From: Candidatus Coproplasma excrementigallinarum
Lineage (GTDB): Bacteria > Bacillota > Clostridia > Christensenellales > Borkfalkiaceae
Length of the DNA: 57,254 nt
Reading direction: 5' to 3'
NCBI GenBank assembly: GCA_018714625.1
Contig: DVNE01000003.1
Coordinates: forward strand, 1 to 57,254
Part shown: piece by piece, positions 17,562 to 26,264 of the stretch
Numbering within the stretch: position 1 is the first letter of the stretch
How the letters are laid out: every line of letters begins with the position of its first letter
Translations under genes and position numbers: made by a program
The notes under the pieces: model-generated
Told to the model about the DNA's origin: nothing
The model's input: the letters and a program-made list of their open reading frames with translations, nothing else
Database searches by the model: none

Positions 17562-18080
17562 TTATAACCTTCCGTCAGCCTTCAGTGAGGATATGACGGT
17601 GCAAACGGTCTGTTCAATGGTCAGTCCGCTGCAATCTATGGTTATATCGGCATACTTTTCATAGAGGGGTACGCGCTCGTCATACAGCTGGGCAAGCGTT
17701 TCGCTCTTTTTGCGCATTACAACTCCGCGCGCGAATATATCCTGCCCTGCAAGCCTCTTTTCAAGCTCTTCAAGTGCTATCCTAAGATAGACGACCGTGC
17801 CTATGCTCTTGAGGTGCGCCATTGCCTTGTCGCCGTAAATAACGCTGCCGCCCGTGGCGATAACGCAATTTTCGGCCTCTATAATGCAGTTTACGCGCTC
17901 TTCAACGGCTATAAAGCCCTCAGCGCCCTTCTCTGCAAGGATATCGCACAAAAGCTTCCCCTGGCTCTTCTGGATGAGCAGGTCGGAATCTATAAAGCCG
18001 TAGCCCGCTCTCTTAGCTATCAGCACGCCCGCCGTGCTCTTGCCTGAGGCGGGCATGCCTATGAGGACAATGTTGTGCAT
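17562..18080 (-). CDS. aroK: Shikimate kinase
   Basis: 172 aa, normal length. It phosphorylates shikimate at O3 in aromatic amino acid synthesis. The P-loop GMPASGKST (residues ~7-15), DSD (shikimate-binding Asp at ~32-34), the GGS motif (ATGGSVIYGD) and the lid with RxxxY (YDERVPLYEKYAD) are present. ATG 18080 lies 6 nt after the pheT stop, so aroK is probably made on the pheST message. That couples one aromatic biosynthesis step to Phe tRNA charging through the upstream T-box. Confidence 0.93.
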   Translation of the reverse strand: MHNIVLIGMPASGKSTAGVLIAKRAGYGFIDSDLLIQKSQGKLLCDILAEKGAEGFIAVEERVNCIIEAENCVIATGGSVIYGDKAMAHLKSIGTVVYLRIALEELEKRLAGQDIFARGVVMRKKSETLAQLYDERVPLYEKYADITIDCSGLTIEQTVCTVISSLKADGRL

Positions 18081-18086
18081 GGCTTG

Positions 18087-20501
18087 TTACCTCAGCTCCA
18101 CGCCGAGTTTGAAGCGCAGGTTAGAGAGTATTTTTTTGACAAATCCGTCTATTTTTTCGCCCGTAAATGCCTCGTCCCTGGGCGTAAAGGTAAGGCTGTA
18201 TGCCATACTCTTTTTGCCTTCGCCTACCTGACTGCCTATATACAAATCGAAAAGCTTTACATCGCTCACGTACTTACAAGCTGCGCAGATTTCCTTTTCT
18301 ATCTGTCCGCAGGTGACGTCCGCCGCCGCAATCAGCGCAAGGTCGCGCTGTACTTCGGGGAACTTGGGCATGGGAACATACTTGAATGGCTTTGCGTGTT
18401 TTTTGAGCAGTTCATAGTCAAGCTCGGCAAGCACCATAGGCCTTTCGGCTGCAATGCTTTCAAGTACTGCGGGGTCGACCGAACCAACCACGCCCACGGT
18501 TTCGCCGTCGCACAGTATTTCCGCGGTAATTCCGGGGTGAAGGTAGGGGCGTGTGCCTCTTACATACTCAAACTTTGTGTTCAGACTTTCGGCAATGCTC
18601 TCCGTCACGCCCTTTATATCGAAGAAGTTTGCGCTGCCCCACATGCCTATGCAGATGTGCATCTTTTCTTCGGGCAGTTTGTCGAGCGGCAGCTTTTCAG
18701 GCAGATAAACTTTGGCAATTTCGAACGCGCCGCCCTCGTAGTTGCCGCGCTTTAAGTTGCGCAGCATAACGTTTACCATTGAGGGCGCAAGGAATGTGCG
18801 CATAACCGAAAGCTCTTCGCTTATGGGGTTGAGTACTTTTATAAACTTTCTTTCGGGTGCGTCCTGAGGTATCCTGAGCATATCGAGGTCTTTTTCAGAA
18901 TAGAAGGAGTAGTTTGAAACTTCGTAAAGTCCTTCATTCACTAAAAGTTCCTTGAGCCTGTCCCTTGCGCGCTGTTCCTCGCTGTAACCGCCGTTGGTAA
19001 TCTTTGCGGTGGGCATAAATGTATCCTTTATGTGGTCATAGCCGTACATTCTTATAATTTCTTCGGCTATGTCGGGGTAGGCAAATATGTCGTCACGGTA
19101 GGGGGGAAGGGTGAGCGCCAGCTCTTTGCCGGATTTTTCTACGCCGAAGTTGAGCGAGCGGAGAATATCCACCATAACTTCCTCAGGCACTTCTATGCCC
19201 AGAAGTGCGTTAATCTTTTCGGGGCTTACCGTCATTTTTTTGACAGAGGTGTCAGAATAGGGCGTCTTGACATCTGCGCACTTATTCGTTACCGTGCCGC
19301 ATCCGAGTTTTTCTATAAGGTGGAGGGCGCGCTTCATTGCGCGTTCGGTGGTGTATTCGTTTGTACCCTTTTCAAATATAGCGGAGGAGTCCGAGTGCTG
19401 TCCGAGCGCGCGCGAGGTTTTTCTTACGCTGTCGCGGGCAAATTTTGCCGCCTCAAAGAGTACTTCCTTTGTGGTGTCCTTTATTTCGGTGTTCAGTCCG
19501 CCCATAATGCCTGCAAGAGCGGCAGGCTTGCTGCCGTCGCATATCACAAGGTTTTCGTGATTTAAGGTGAACTCCTTTTCGTCGAGCGTTACAATCTTTT
19601 CGCCGTCGTATGCTCTGCGCACAACAATTTCGCTGCCCTCTATGGTGTCAAGGTCGAATGCGTGCATGGGCTGCCCCATCTCGAGCAGAACAAAGTTTGT
19701 TATATCTACGACGTTTGAAATGGAGCGGAGGCCGCACAGAGCCAGCCTGCGCCTCATCCAGAGGGGTGAGGGGGCAATCTTTATGTCCTTTACATAGTGC
19801 GCTATATATCTGGGGCAGAGTTCGGGGGCGAGTACAGTAACTTTGACGCGTCGCTTTTGCTCCTTTACCTCGGTGTAGTCGAGTGCAGGCTCTTTGAGCG
19901 GCTTTTTGAGTACGGCCGCAACCTCGCGCGCGATGCCGAGTATGCTCTGACAATCGGGGCGGTTGGCTGTTACGCCTATATCGAAGATGTAGTCGTCCAG
20001 GCCGAGCAGCGGCTTTACATCCTCGCCGTTCTTGCAGCCTTTGGGGAGGAGGAGAAGTCCGTTGTAATCGCCGCCGTCGAACATATCGCCGTTCACGCCC
20101 AGTTCTGCACCCGAGCAGAGCATTCCGTAGGATTCCACGCCGCGCAGCTTACCCTTTTTGATTGTGGTCACGCCCTCTATGGTCACGTGGTCCTTTGCGG
20201 TGGCGTATACGGTTGCGCCCTCAAGCGCAACGGGCGCTTTTATGCCCTTTTCAACATTGTCTGCGCCGCAGCATATCTGGAACACGCCCTTTTCGCCGCA
20301 GTCTACCTTGCATACGTGCAGGTGAGTACCCTCTATGGGCTCGCATTCGATAACTTCGCCCACATACACGCCGCTGATGTCCTTGCCAACTTCTATAAGT
20401 TCTTCAACTTCAAATCCGCAGGAAAAGAGCTTTGCCTGAAGTTCCTGCGCACTTACGTCTATATCCACATAATCTTTAAGCCAACTTAAAGGTGCTTTCA
20501 T
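18087..20501 (-). CDS. pheT: Phenylalanine-tRNA ligase beta subunit
   Basis: 804 aa, full length. It forms the alpha2-beta2 synthetase with PheS and contains the editing site. The N-terminal EMAP-type tRNA-binding OB fold (VGEVIECEPIEGTHLHVCKVDCG), the B3/B4 editing module (CPRYIAHYVKDIKIAPSPLWMRRRL), the B5 domain (GYDHIKDTFMPTAK region) and the C-terminal ferredoxin-like anticodon-binding domain (YSLTFTPRDEAFTGEKIDG) follow in normal order. It starts 11 nt after pheS and is followed 6 nt later by aroK. Confidence 0.97.
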   Translation of the reverse strand: MKAPLSWLKDYVDIDVSAQELQAKLFSCGFEVEELIEVGKDISGVYVGEVIECEPIEGTHLHVCKVDCGEKGVFQICCGADNVEKGIKAPVALEGATVYATAKDHVTIEGVTTIKKGKLRGVESYGMLCSGAELGVNGDMFDGGDYNGLLLLPKGCKNGEDVKPLLGLDDYIFDIGVTANRPDCQSILGIAREVAAVLKKPLKEPALDYTEVKEQKRRVKVTVLAPELCPRYIAHYVKDIKIAPSPLWMRRRLALCGLRSISNVVDITNFVLLEMGQPMHAFDLDTIEGSEIVVRRAYDGEKIVTLDEKEFTLNHENLVICDGSKPAALAGIMGGLNTEIKDTTKEVLFEAAKFARDSVRKTSRALGQHSDSSAIFEKGTNEYTTERAMKRALHLIEKLGCGTVTNKCADVKTPYSDTSVKKMTVSPEKINALLGIEVPEEVMVDILRSLNFGVEKSGKELALTLPPYRDDIFAYPDIAEEIIRMYGYDHIKDTFMPTAKITNGGYSEEQRARDRLKELLVNEGLYEVSNYSFYSEKDLDMLRIPQDAPERKFIKVLNPISEELSVMRTFLAPSMVNVMLRNLKRGNYEGGAFEIAKVYLPEKLPLDKLPEEKMHICIGMWGSANFFDIKGVTESIAESLNTKFEYVRGTRPYLHPGITAEILCDGETVGVVGSVDPAVLESIAAERPMVLAELDYELLKKHAKPFKYVPMPKFPEVQRDLALIAAADVTCGQIEKEICAACKYVSDVKLFDLYIGSQVGEGKKSMAYSLTFTPRDEAFTGEKIDGFVKKILSNLRFKLGVELR

Positions 20502-20512
20502 TCGTTGCCTCC

Positions 20513-21547
20513 TTATGCCTTGAACTGCTTCAGGAAGCGTACGTCGCCTTCAAACAGCAGTTTCATATTGTTTATGCCGTATTTGAGCATTGCAATGCGC
20601 TCTATGCCCATGCCGAATGCAAATCCCGTGTATTCGTCGGGGTCGATGCCGCAGTTTTCAAGCACGGCTCTGTTGACCATGCCTGCGCCGAGGACTTCTA
20701 TCCAGCCCGTGCCCTTGCACAGCCTGCAACCCTTTCCGCCGCACTCGAAGCAGCTTACGTCCACTTCTACGGAGGGCTCGGTGAAGGGGAAGTAGGAGGG
20801 GCGAAGCCTTGTTTTGACGCCCTCGCCGAACACCTTTCTTGCAAATTCGCTGAGCATGCCCTTAAGGTCGCACAGAGTTATTCCCTTGTCGACAACAAGC
20901 CCTTCCATCTGCGAAAACATCGGCGAATGGGTGGCGTCGTCGTCAAAGCGGTACACCTTGCCGGGCGAAAGCACCTTTATGGGCGGCTTTTTGTTCTCCA
21001 TAACCCTTATCTGACCTGCCGAAGTCTGCGTGCGCAGAAGCATATCGGGGCCGAGGTAGAACGTGTCCTGCATATCTCGCGCGGGGTGGTCCTTGGGCGT
21101 GTTGAGGGCGGTGAAGTTATAGTAATCGGTCTCTATTTCAGGACCTTCAAAAATCTCAAAGCCCATGCCTGCAAATACAGAGACGAGCTCGTCTATTATA
21201 AGCGTGTCGGGGTGGTATGCGCCCTTTTTGCGCATCTTCCCGGGCAGGGTGATGTCAATTTTTTCGCTCTCGTAGCGCGCGCCCATCTCGCGTTCTTTAA
21301 CAAATTTTTCCACCTCGTTGAAGCGGGCGTCGGCCCATTCGCGCAGGGCGTTTATAATTTTACCCAGTTCGGGGCGCTGTTCGGGCGGAACTTCTTTAAG
21401 CTTTTTCATAAGGGAGGGAATATTGCCGCCCTTGCCAAGGAATTTCATCTTAATCTCGCGCAGGGTAGCGCTCGACTGAATGTCCTTCACGGCCTGCTCT
21501 ATCGCCGCTTTGATGTCGTCGATTTCGTGCATATTGTTTTCCTGCAT
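20513..21547 (-). CDS. pheS: Phenylalanine-tRNA ligase alpha subunit
   Basis: 344 aa. It carries the class II catalytic core that charges tRNA-Phe. An N-terminal coiled coil (residues ~1-85) is followed by motif 1 ([26 protein letters not shown]), motif 2 ([20 protein letters not shown]) and motif 3 ([18 protein letters not shown]). ATG 21547 has AGGAGA 8 nt upstream. The gene is first in the pheS-pheT-aroK run and is preceded by a T-box leader with a Phe specifier, so it is turned on when uncharged tRNA-Phe accumulates. Confidence 0.97.
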   Translation of the reverse strand: MQENNMHEIDDIKAAIEQAVKDIQSSATLREIKMKFLGKGGNIPSLMKKLKEVPPEQRPELGKIINALREWADARFNEVEKFVKEREMGARYESEKIDITLPGKMRKKGAYHPDTLIIDELVSVFAGMGFEIFEGPEIETDYYNFTALNTPKDHPARDMQDTFYLGPDMLLRTQTSAGQIRVMENKKPPIKVLSPGKVYRFDDDATHSPMFSQMEGLVVDKGITLCDLKGMLSEFARKVFGEGVKTRLRPSYFPFTEPSVEVDVSCFECGGKGCRLCKGTGWIEVLGAGMVNRAVLENCGIDPDEYTGFAFGMGIERIAMLKYGINNMKLLFEGDVRFLKQFKA

Positions 21548-21570
21548 AAATCTTTCTCCTGCAAAAAAAT

Positions 21571-21855
21571 ATTAAAAAAGCCCCGAGCTTTAAGCTCAGG
21601 GCGATAAATTACAGTACCGCTGTACCACCTGAATTTACGGCATAATGCCGCCTTCATACAGTTCTTTTACGCAGAACGTGCGGGGCGGACTACTTTAAAA
21701 AATTTCGCCCGTCCGGCTCGCGGGTGAATACCGCATCCTTCCCCATAAGGAACCTTTCAGCCGTTTGCGGATTCCTCTCTCTTTAAAGGGAGCGTTGGGT
21801 GCGTCTGTCCCGGTCAACGCCGTTAAAAATGCGCTTTTCGCGCGCTTGCTACTAA
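21571..21855 (-). promoter_or_regulatory. T-box leader, Phe (UUC) specifier
   Basis: On the minus strand, AGAGAG...GGCTGAAAG is followed by the specifier region GCGGTA-TTC-ACCCGCGAGC (the TTC maps to 21726-21728), then AAAGTAGT, and the T-box AGGTGGTACAGCGG (about 21617-21630) whose TGGT pairs with an uncharged ACCA end. The terminator GCCCTGAGC/GCTCGGGGC plus TTTTTT ends at 21571. Established T-box logic: uncharged tRNA-Phe favours the antiterminator and lets pheST be transcribed. Confidence 0.93.
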
Positions 21856-21859
21856 TAAA

Positions 21860-21888
21860 ATTATATTGCCGCACAGCCGTTTTGTCAA
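21860..21888 (-). promoter_or_regulatory. Promoter of pheST T-box transcript
   Basis: Minus strand TTGACA (21883-21888), 17-nt spacer, TATAAT (21860-21865): a perfect consensus promoter just before the T-box. Confidence 0.92.
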
Positions 21889-21923
21889 ACATTTTTAGCG
21901 GTCGTCGCGCCGTGCCGAAAAAA

Positions 21924-22445
21924 TTATCTGTATATGTTCCCGCCGTGGCAATCCATGGCAACCACCGCGGGGAAGTTCTGCACTTCAAGGCGGTAGACGG
22001 CTTCGGAAAGAAGGTCGGGGAAGGCTATGCACTCGCTCTTTTTGATGGCATTGCCGTAGAGCGCACCCGCACCGCCGATGGCTGCAAAATATATGGCTGT
22101 GTTGCGTTTTAATGCCTCGGCAACCTCATTGCACATTTCGCCCTTACCTATCATTCCGCCAAGTCCCAAATCGAGGAGTGCGGGGGCAAAGCTGTCCATT
22201 CTTGCAGAGGTAGTGGGGCCGCAGCTGCCCGAAGCCATATCGGGCTTTGCAGGGCAGGGGCCTGCATAATAAATTATTGCGTTTTCAAGTGCAAAGGGCA
22301 GGGGCCTGCCCTCTTTTATGTATTGCATTATGCGCTTGTGCGCGCAGTCGCGCGCGGTGAGTATTACGCCCGTTATGTTCACGCTGTCGCCTGCGTGCAG
22401 GTCTTTGACCTGCTCTTTGGAAAGGGGTAGAGTAAGTTCTTTCAT
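21924..22445 (-). CDS. Fumarate hydratase class I, beta subunit
   Basis: 173 aa from ATG 22445 (MKELTLPLSKEQVKDL); the longer track ORF begins inside the alpha gene in another frame. The ATGA overlap with the alpha stop shows coupling. It corresponds to the C-terminal part of single-chain class I fumarases and of tartrate dehydratase TtdB. The CGPTTSARMDSFAP motif and GKG (IGKGEM) are conserved. With the alpha subunit it interconverts fumarate and malate through an oxygen-sensitive [4Fe-4S] cluster, as is common in strict anaerobes. L-tartrate dehydratase is the alternative; no tartrate genes are nearby. Confidence 0.92.
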   Translation of the reverse strand: MKELTLPLSKEQVKDLHAGDSVNITGVILTARDCAHKRIMQYIKEGRPLPFALENAIIYYAGPCPAKPDMASGSCGPTTSARMDSFAPALLDLGLGGMIGKGEMCNEVAEALKRNTAIYFAAIGGAGALYGNAIKKSECIAFPDLLSEAVYRLEVQNFPAVVAMDCHGGNIYR

Positions 22446-23281
22446 AAGCTCTCCTTTACGCAGCGCACGCAGTGGCACTGTATGTTTACGGCAACGGGCA
22501 GGCCTGCAATGTGCGTGGGCGCCCATTCGCAGCTCACACCTATGGCTGAAGTTTTGCCGTGGAAGCCCTGGCAACCTATGCCGAGCTCGTTTATCCGCCT
22601 CAGCGCCTCTTTTTCGATTTCGGCAATATCACTTCTCTGGTTGTGCGTGCCTATATCGCGTGTGAGCGCTTTTTTTGCAAGGTAGGCGCAGCTGTCGAAA
22701 GTTCCGCCTATTCCCACGCCTACATAAACGGGAGGGCAGGGGCGCGAACCTGCTTTTCTGACTGTGCCGATTATGGCGTCTATTATGCCCTCAACGCCCT
22801 GCGCGGGCTTGAGCATATATAGCGCGCTCATGTTTTCGCTCCCGAAGCCCTTGGGCATAAACGTCATTTTTATACGGTCGCCGCTGATAAATTCTGTATG
22901 TATGAACGCGGGGGTGTTGTCGCCCGTGTTCTCGCGCGTTATTGGGTCGCATACCGACTTTCTGAAATAGCCGTCCTTATACGCACGCCTTACGCCGTCG
23001 TTTACTGCGTCGTACAGCGGTTTGCCGCTCAGGCACACCTCGTTTCCTATTTCAAGGATAACTACCGCCGCGCCCGTGTCCTGGCAGACGGGCATTCCCA
23101 TACGCGCTGCAACTTCACTGTTTTCTATAAGTTTTTCAAGCGCAAACTTTGCCGCGCCTTCGTACTCGGCCGTACAGGCCTCTTCAAGCGCATGCCTGCA
23201 GGAGGAGGTAAGGTCTACGCCCGCTTTGAGCGCCGCGCGGTAAACCGCATCCTCGATAACTGTTGTGTCTAAATTTCTCAT
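22442..23281 (-). CDS. Fumarate hydratase class I, alpha subunit
   Basis: 279 aa, the usual size of the iron-sulfur subunit. Conserved blocks include MPVCQDTGAAV with a cluster cysteine, DPITRENTGDNTPA, and PCPPVYVGVGIGGTFD, together with GCQGFHGKTSAIGV near the end. It holds the [4Fe-4S] cluster that activates water for hydration of fumarate. The beta gene follows with a 4-nt overlap. The intergenic region to the divergent CPBP gene is 101 bp and AT-rich. Confidence 0.92.
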   Translation of the reverse strand: MRNLDTTVIEDAVYRAALKAGVDLTSSCRHALEEACTAEYEGAAKFALEKLIENSEVAARMGMPVCQDTGAAVVILEIGNEVCLSGKPLYDAVNDGVRRAYKDGYFRKSVCDPITRENTGDNTPAFIHTEFISGDRIKMTFMPKGFGSENMSALYMLKPAQGVEGIIDAIIGTVRKAGSRPCPPVYVGVGIGGTFDSCAYLAKKALTRDIGTHNQRSDIAEIEKEALRRINELGIGCQGFHGKTSAIGVSCEWAPTHIAGLPVAVNIQCHCVRCVKESL

Positions 23282-23347
23282 AAAACCTTGTCCTGAGTGA
23301 TTTCTGAACTATTTTAATATATTTTGCAATAAAAGTAAATCAATTAT

Positions 23348-23376
23348 TTTACTTAAACGCGCTTTTAGGGTATAAT
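23348..23376 (+). promoter_or_regulatory. Promoter giving a leaderless CPBP mRNA
   Basis: TTTACT (23348-23353), 17-nt spacer, TATAAT (23371-23376). Only six bases separate the -10 from ATG 23383, so transcription would start at or beside the start codon. Confidence 0.65.
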
Positions 23377-23382
23377 CTGAGT

Positions 23383-24294
23383 ATGGAAAATTTTAAAGGC
23401 GGTATTGGCAGCGCAACTGGCGGCATGGCGTTCAGCGCGGTGGTCGTCTTTTACGTCTTTTTAAGCCTTATCTGTTCGCTCGTATGCACGGCCGCAGGGC
23501 TCGCCGCAGACGACGCTGTCTACATCTACATAAATTATCTCGTTGCACCTGTTGCAATAGCCATTGGCATCACCCTCGTTTTAAAGGTGCAGAAGGCCTC
23601 TTTCCGTACTCTTGTACCGCTCAGAATGCCTAAAAAATTGTGCGCAAAGTGGTGTGCCGCAGCCGTGCTTTTAACGTTCGGCCTGCTCTTTTCTGCAAGC
23701 TGGATCAACGTCGGCTTTTCGCTTCTGCTTGAACGGCTGGGCTACGAAAGTACTGTAAATTACTTTCCTCCGCTTGGCGGCGGAGGGGTTGCGCTTGCGC
23801 TCCTTGTAATTGCCGTCATACCTGCGCTGTTTGAAGAAACTCTCTTCCGCGGCGTCGTGCTCGGCAACATCAGAGAGCAGGCGGGCGGTTTAAACGCTGT
23901 TTTTCTGTGCGGAATGTGCTTTGCGCTCTTTCACGCAAGCGCCCTCCAGACCTTTTACCAGTTTGTATGCGGCTGCGCCTTTGCATTGCTTGCCATCCGT
24001 TCGCGCTCGCTCATTCCCTCGGTAATTGCGCACTTTATCAACAATGCCGTAATAATTGTGTTGCAGGCATGCGGGCTGGATACTTCCGGTACTATCTTCG
24101 ACTGGGCTCCGCTCTGGGCGGCGATATTGGTCACCGTGCTCTCCGCACTGTCATTTGCCGCGTCGCTTACAATGCTCATTGTCGGCTGGTCGCCCGAAAA
24201 GCCTCAGAAGGGCGGCGTATCTAAATTTTTTGTAACAGCGGCGCTCGGCATAGCCGCGCTTGTCATAATCTGGATAGCGGGGTTGTTCGCCTGA
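23383..24294 (+). CDS. CPBP-family intramembrane metalloprotease
   Basis: 303 aa with about eight hydrophobic segments. The CPBP/CAAX-protease core is intact: EETLFRG with the glutamate pair at residues ~151-152, ALFHAS with His ~184, and IAHFINNA with a further His near 220. Such Abi-like proteases are found as bacteriocin-immunity or membrane quality-control proteins; the exact role is unknown. There is no ribosome binding site because the promoter is directly before the ATG. Its TGA overlaps the ATG of rlmH by one base, so the two are co-transcribed. Confidence 0.85.
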   Translation: MENFKGGIGSATGGMAFSAVVVFYVFLSLICSLVCTAAGLAADDAVYIYINYLVAPVAIAIGITLVLKVQKASFRTLVPLRMPKKLCAKWCAAAVLLTFGLLFSASWINVGFSLLLERLGYESTVNYFPPLGGGGVALALLVIAVIPALFEETLFRGVVLGNIREQAGGLNAVFLCGMCFALFHASALQTFYQFVCGCAFALLAIRSRSLIPSVIAHFINNAVIIVLQACGLDTSGTIFDWAPLWAAILVTVLSALSFAASLTMLIVGWSPEKPQKGGVSKFFVTAALGIAALVIIWIAGLFA

Positions 24295-24731
24295 TGCAGA
24301 AGGTAAATATTGTTTGCGTCGGCAAGATAAAGGAGGCCTTCTACCGCGACGCGGTGGCCGAGTATGCAAAACGCCTTTCACGGTTTGTAACTTTTACCGT
24401 ACGCGAGATTGCCGAGGGCAGGTCGCTTGATGAGGAGGGCGAGAGCATTCTTCATGCCGCAAAGGGTTTTATAATCGCGCTCTGCATAGAGGGCAAAAAG
24501 ATGTCCAGCGAGGGACTTGCTGCCGAAATGAAAAAACTTTCAGACAGAGGCAGCGAGGTCACATTTATCATAGGTTCGTCCTGCGGCCTGTGCGACAAGG
24601 TCAAGGCCGCCGCTCACCTGAAGCTCTCGTTTTCGGACATGACGTTTCCGCACCAGCTTATGCGCGTAATTCTGTGCGAGCAGATATACCGCGCCTATAT
24701 GATAAACTCCGGCAGCGAATACCACAAATAG
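24294..24731 (+). CDS. rlmH: 23S rRNA pseudouridine-1915 N3-methyltransferase
   Basis: 145 aa, slightly shorter than the ~159 aa of S. aureus YbeA/RlmH. It is a SPOUT methyltransferase acting on helix 69 of assembled 70S ribosomes. The N-terminal VNIVCVGKIKEAFYRDAVAEYAKRLSR, the FIIGSSCGLCDKV SAM-binding knot region and the C-terminal FPHQLMRVILCEQIYRAYMINSGSEYHK are near-identical to the family pattern. It is coupled to the CPBP gene by stop/start overlap. Confidence 0.95.
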   Translation: MQKVNIVCVGKIKEAFYRDAVAEYAKRLSRFVTFTVREIAEGRSLDEEGESILHAAKGFIIALCIEGKKMSSEGLAAEMKKLSDRGSEVTFIIGSSCGLCDKVKAAAHLKLSFSDMTFPHQLMRVILCEQIYRAYMINSGSEYHK

Positions 24732-24861
24732 ACCTGTTGCCTGTTGTTTATTATTTAACCTTATATTATAATATAGTGAATAAACTGCTTTGAATAAAAC
24801 TGTTTTTTACCTTATACACACATTCTGAATATAGCTGCGGCGCGCTGAATAAGCTAGTTTT

Positions 24862-25596
24862 GTGATATATGAAGAAGTAAAAAAGTTTTACCTTTCATAC
24901 AGCGGCAAAAAATGTGTAATAGGTTATTCTCTGTGCGGCAGGGCGATTTTTGCAATGCACTGCGGCAGCCTCACGGGAAGGCAGCTCATTTCCACATACG
25001 CCATTCACGGAAGGGAGTGGATAACGGCAAGGCTCGGGTTAAAGCACATTGCCTGCGGCCTTTGCGGCGGGTGGGGCGGATGGATTATTCCGCTTTCAAA
25101 TCCCGACGGCGCGGTAGTTTCGCAGACTAAATCTCCCATGTGGAAAGCAAACGCGAGGGGCGTGGATCTGAATTGCAACTTCGACGCCCTATGGGGTACG
25201 GGTCGGCTGAACACAAAAGTGCGCGGAGGTGAGAACTGCATAGGCGGTTCGCCGTTTTCCGAGCCGGAGAGCAAGGCCATAAGGGATTTTACTTTAAAGA
25301 TTATGCCCTGCGCGACCTTTTCGTTTCATACAAAGGGCGAGGAGATTTACTGGGAGTTTGAAGGCGGGGGCGACGAATGCGGCGCGCACATACTCGCCAA
25401 GTCTACGGGTTATACCGTAAAAAAGATAACTGGTTCGGCAGGCGGATATAAGGACTGGTGCATATACCGCCTTAAAATTCCTGCATATACAATAGAATGC
25501 GGAAGCGACAGCCTTTCGCACCCGATAAAAAATCTGAACAGACTGAAAAAGTGCTTCAGCGCACTTAAAAATTTTACTCAATTATATGAAGAATAA
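24862..25596 (+). CDS. M14-family zinc carboxypeptidase-like protein
   Basis: 244 aa from GTG 24862, a start I am less sure of because no ribosome binding site is visible. Zinc ligands HGREW (His ~49, Glu ~52) and a later His in TFSFHTKGEE (~156), the substrate elements NPDG and ARGVDLNCNFD, and a final catalytic-type Glu in AYTIECGSD (~211) follow M14 order. The closest role is cytosolic gamma-D-glutamyl-diamino acid or dipeptide hydrolysis of peptidoglycan fragments, as no signal peptide is present. It overlaps tadA by 11 nt. Confidence 0.82.
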   Translation: MIYEEVKKFYLSYSGKKCVIGYSLCGRAIFAMHCGSLTGRQLISTYAIHGREWITARLGLKHIACGLCGGWGGWIIPLSNPDGAVVSQTKSPMWKANARGVDLNCNFDALWGTGRLNTKVRGGENCIGGSPFSEPESKAIRDFTLKIMPCATFSFHTKGEEIYWEFEGGGDECGAHILAKSTGYTVKKITGSAGGYKDWCIYRLKIPAYTIECGSDSLSHPIKNLNRLKKCFSALKNFTQLYEE

Positions 25597-26056
25597 GTTT
25601 ATGGCAAGCGCGCTGAAGTGCGCAAAAAAGGCATACGAAGAGGGCGAAGTACCCATAGGCGCAGTGGTGGTCTGCGACGGCAAAATAATAGGCCGCGGCC
25701 ACAACAGACGTACAAAAAGGCAGATAGCCACCGCTCACGCCGAAATAGAGGCGATAGAAAAGGCGTGCAAAAAGATGGGCAGCTGGCGCCTGCCTGACTG
25801 TGAAATTTACGTCACTCTTGAACCCTGCCCCATGTGCATGGGCGCAATTCTCAACGCCAGAATAAAAAAGGTGTACTTCGGCGCATACGAGGCCAAGGGG
25901 CGCTCGCTCACCGACGTGATTGCCCGCTCTGGTGTACTCAACCACACGGCCGAAGTCGAGGGCGGAATTATGGAGGATGAGTGTGCCGCAATACTTTCCG
26001 GCTTTTTCGGCGAAATGCGGGAGCGCACAAAAAAGTCAGACGCCGTGCGGAACTGA
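25586..26056 (+). CDS. tadA: tRNA adenosine(34) deaminase
   Basis: 156 aa, cytidine deaminase fold. It converts A34 to inosine, classically in tRNA-Arg(ACG). The active site is complete: HAE (His51, Glu53) and PCPMC (Cys81, Cys84) bind and use zinc. The ATG overlaps the preceding peptidase gene; an in-frame ATG at 25601 is an alternative. Because this window also has a tRNA-Pro with anticodon AGG, the enzyme may have a second substrate here (inference). Confidence 0.96.
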   Translation: MKNKFMASALKCAKKAYEEGEVPIGAVVVCDGKIIGRGHNRRTKRQIATAHAEIEAIEKACKKMGSWRLPDCEIYVTLEPCPMCMGAILNARIKKVYFGAYEAKGRSLTDVIARSGVLNHTAEVEGGIMEDECAAILSGFFGEMRERTKKSDAVRN

Positions 26057-26118
26057 ATTTTTGTTTACAAAACTATAAAAAATGTAAAAAAATATTTTGT
26101 AGTGTTGCGGCCATTAGG

Positions 26119-26147
26119 TTGACAATGCGCCGCTCAGACTATAAAAT
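26119..26147 (+). promoter_or_regulatory. Promoter of prs
   Basis: TTGACA (26119-26124), 17-nt spacer, TAAAAT (26142-26147). The leader to ATG 26265 is about 110 nt and holds two small GC-rich hairpins (TGCGGC/GCCGC and CGCG/CGCG) but no clear regulatory element. Confidence 0.8.
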
Positions 26148-26264
26148 ATTTATGCTTGGTTTTATGAACTTAAGTGCGGCTTTTGCCGCCCAAAACAGAA
26201 TAAACACTTTGCGCGGTAAAGCGCGGCGTTTAAAATACAAAAGCATTCCGGAGGCATATCCCCA

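Noticed and set aside
20492-21607. 371-aa plus-strand ORF across pheS and the T-box terminator
   Set aside because: It reads through a clear T-box terminator antisense and has no homology signal.
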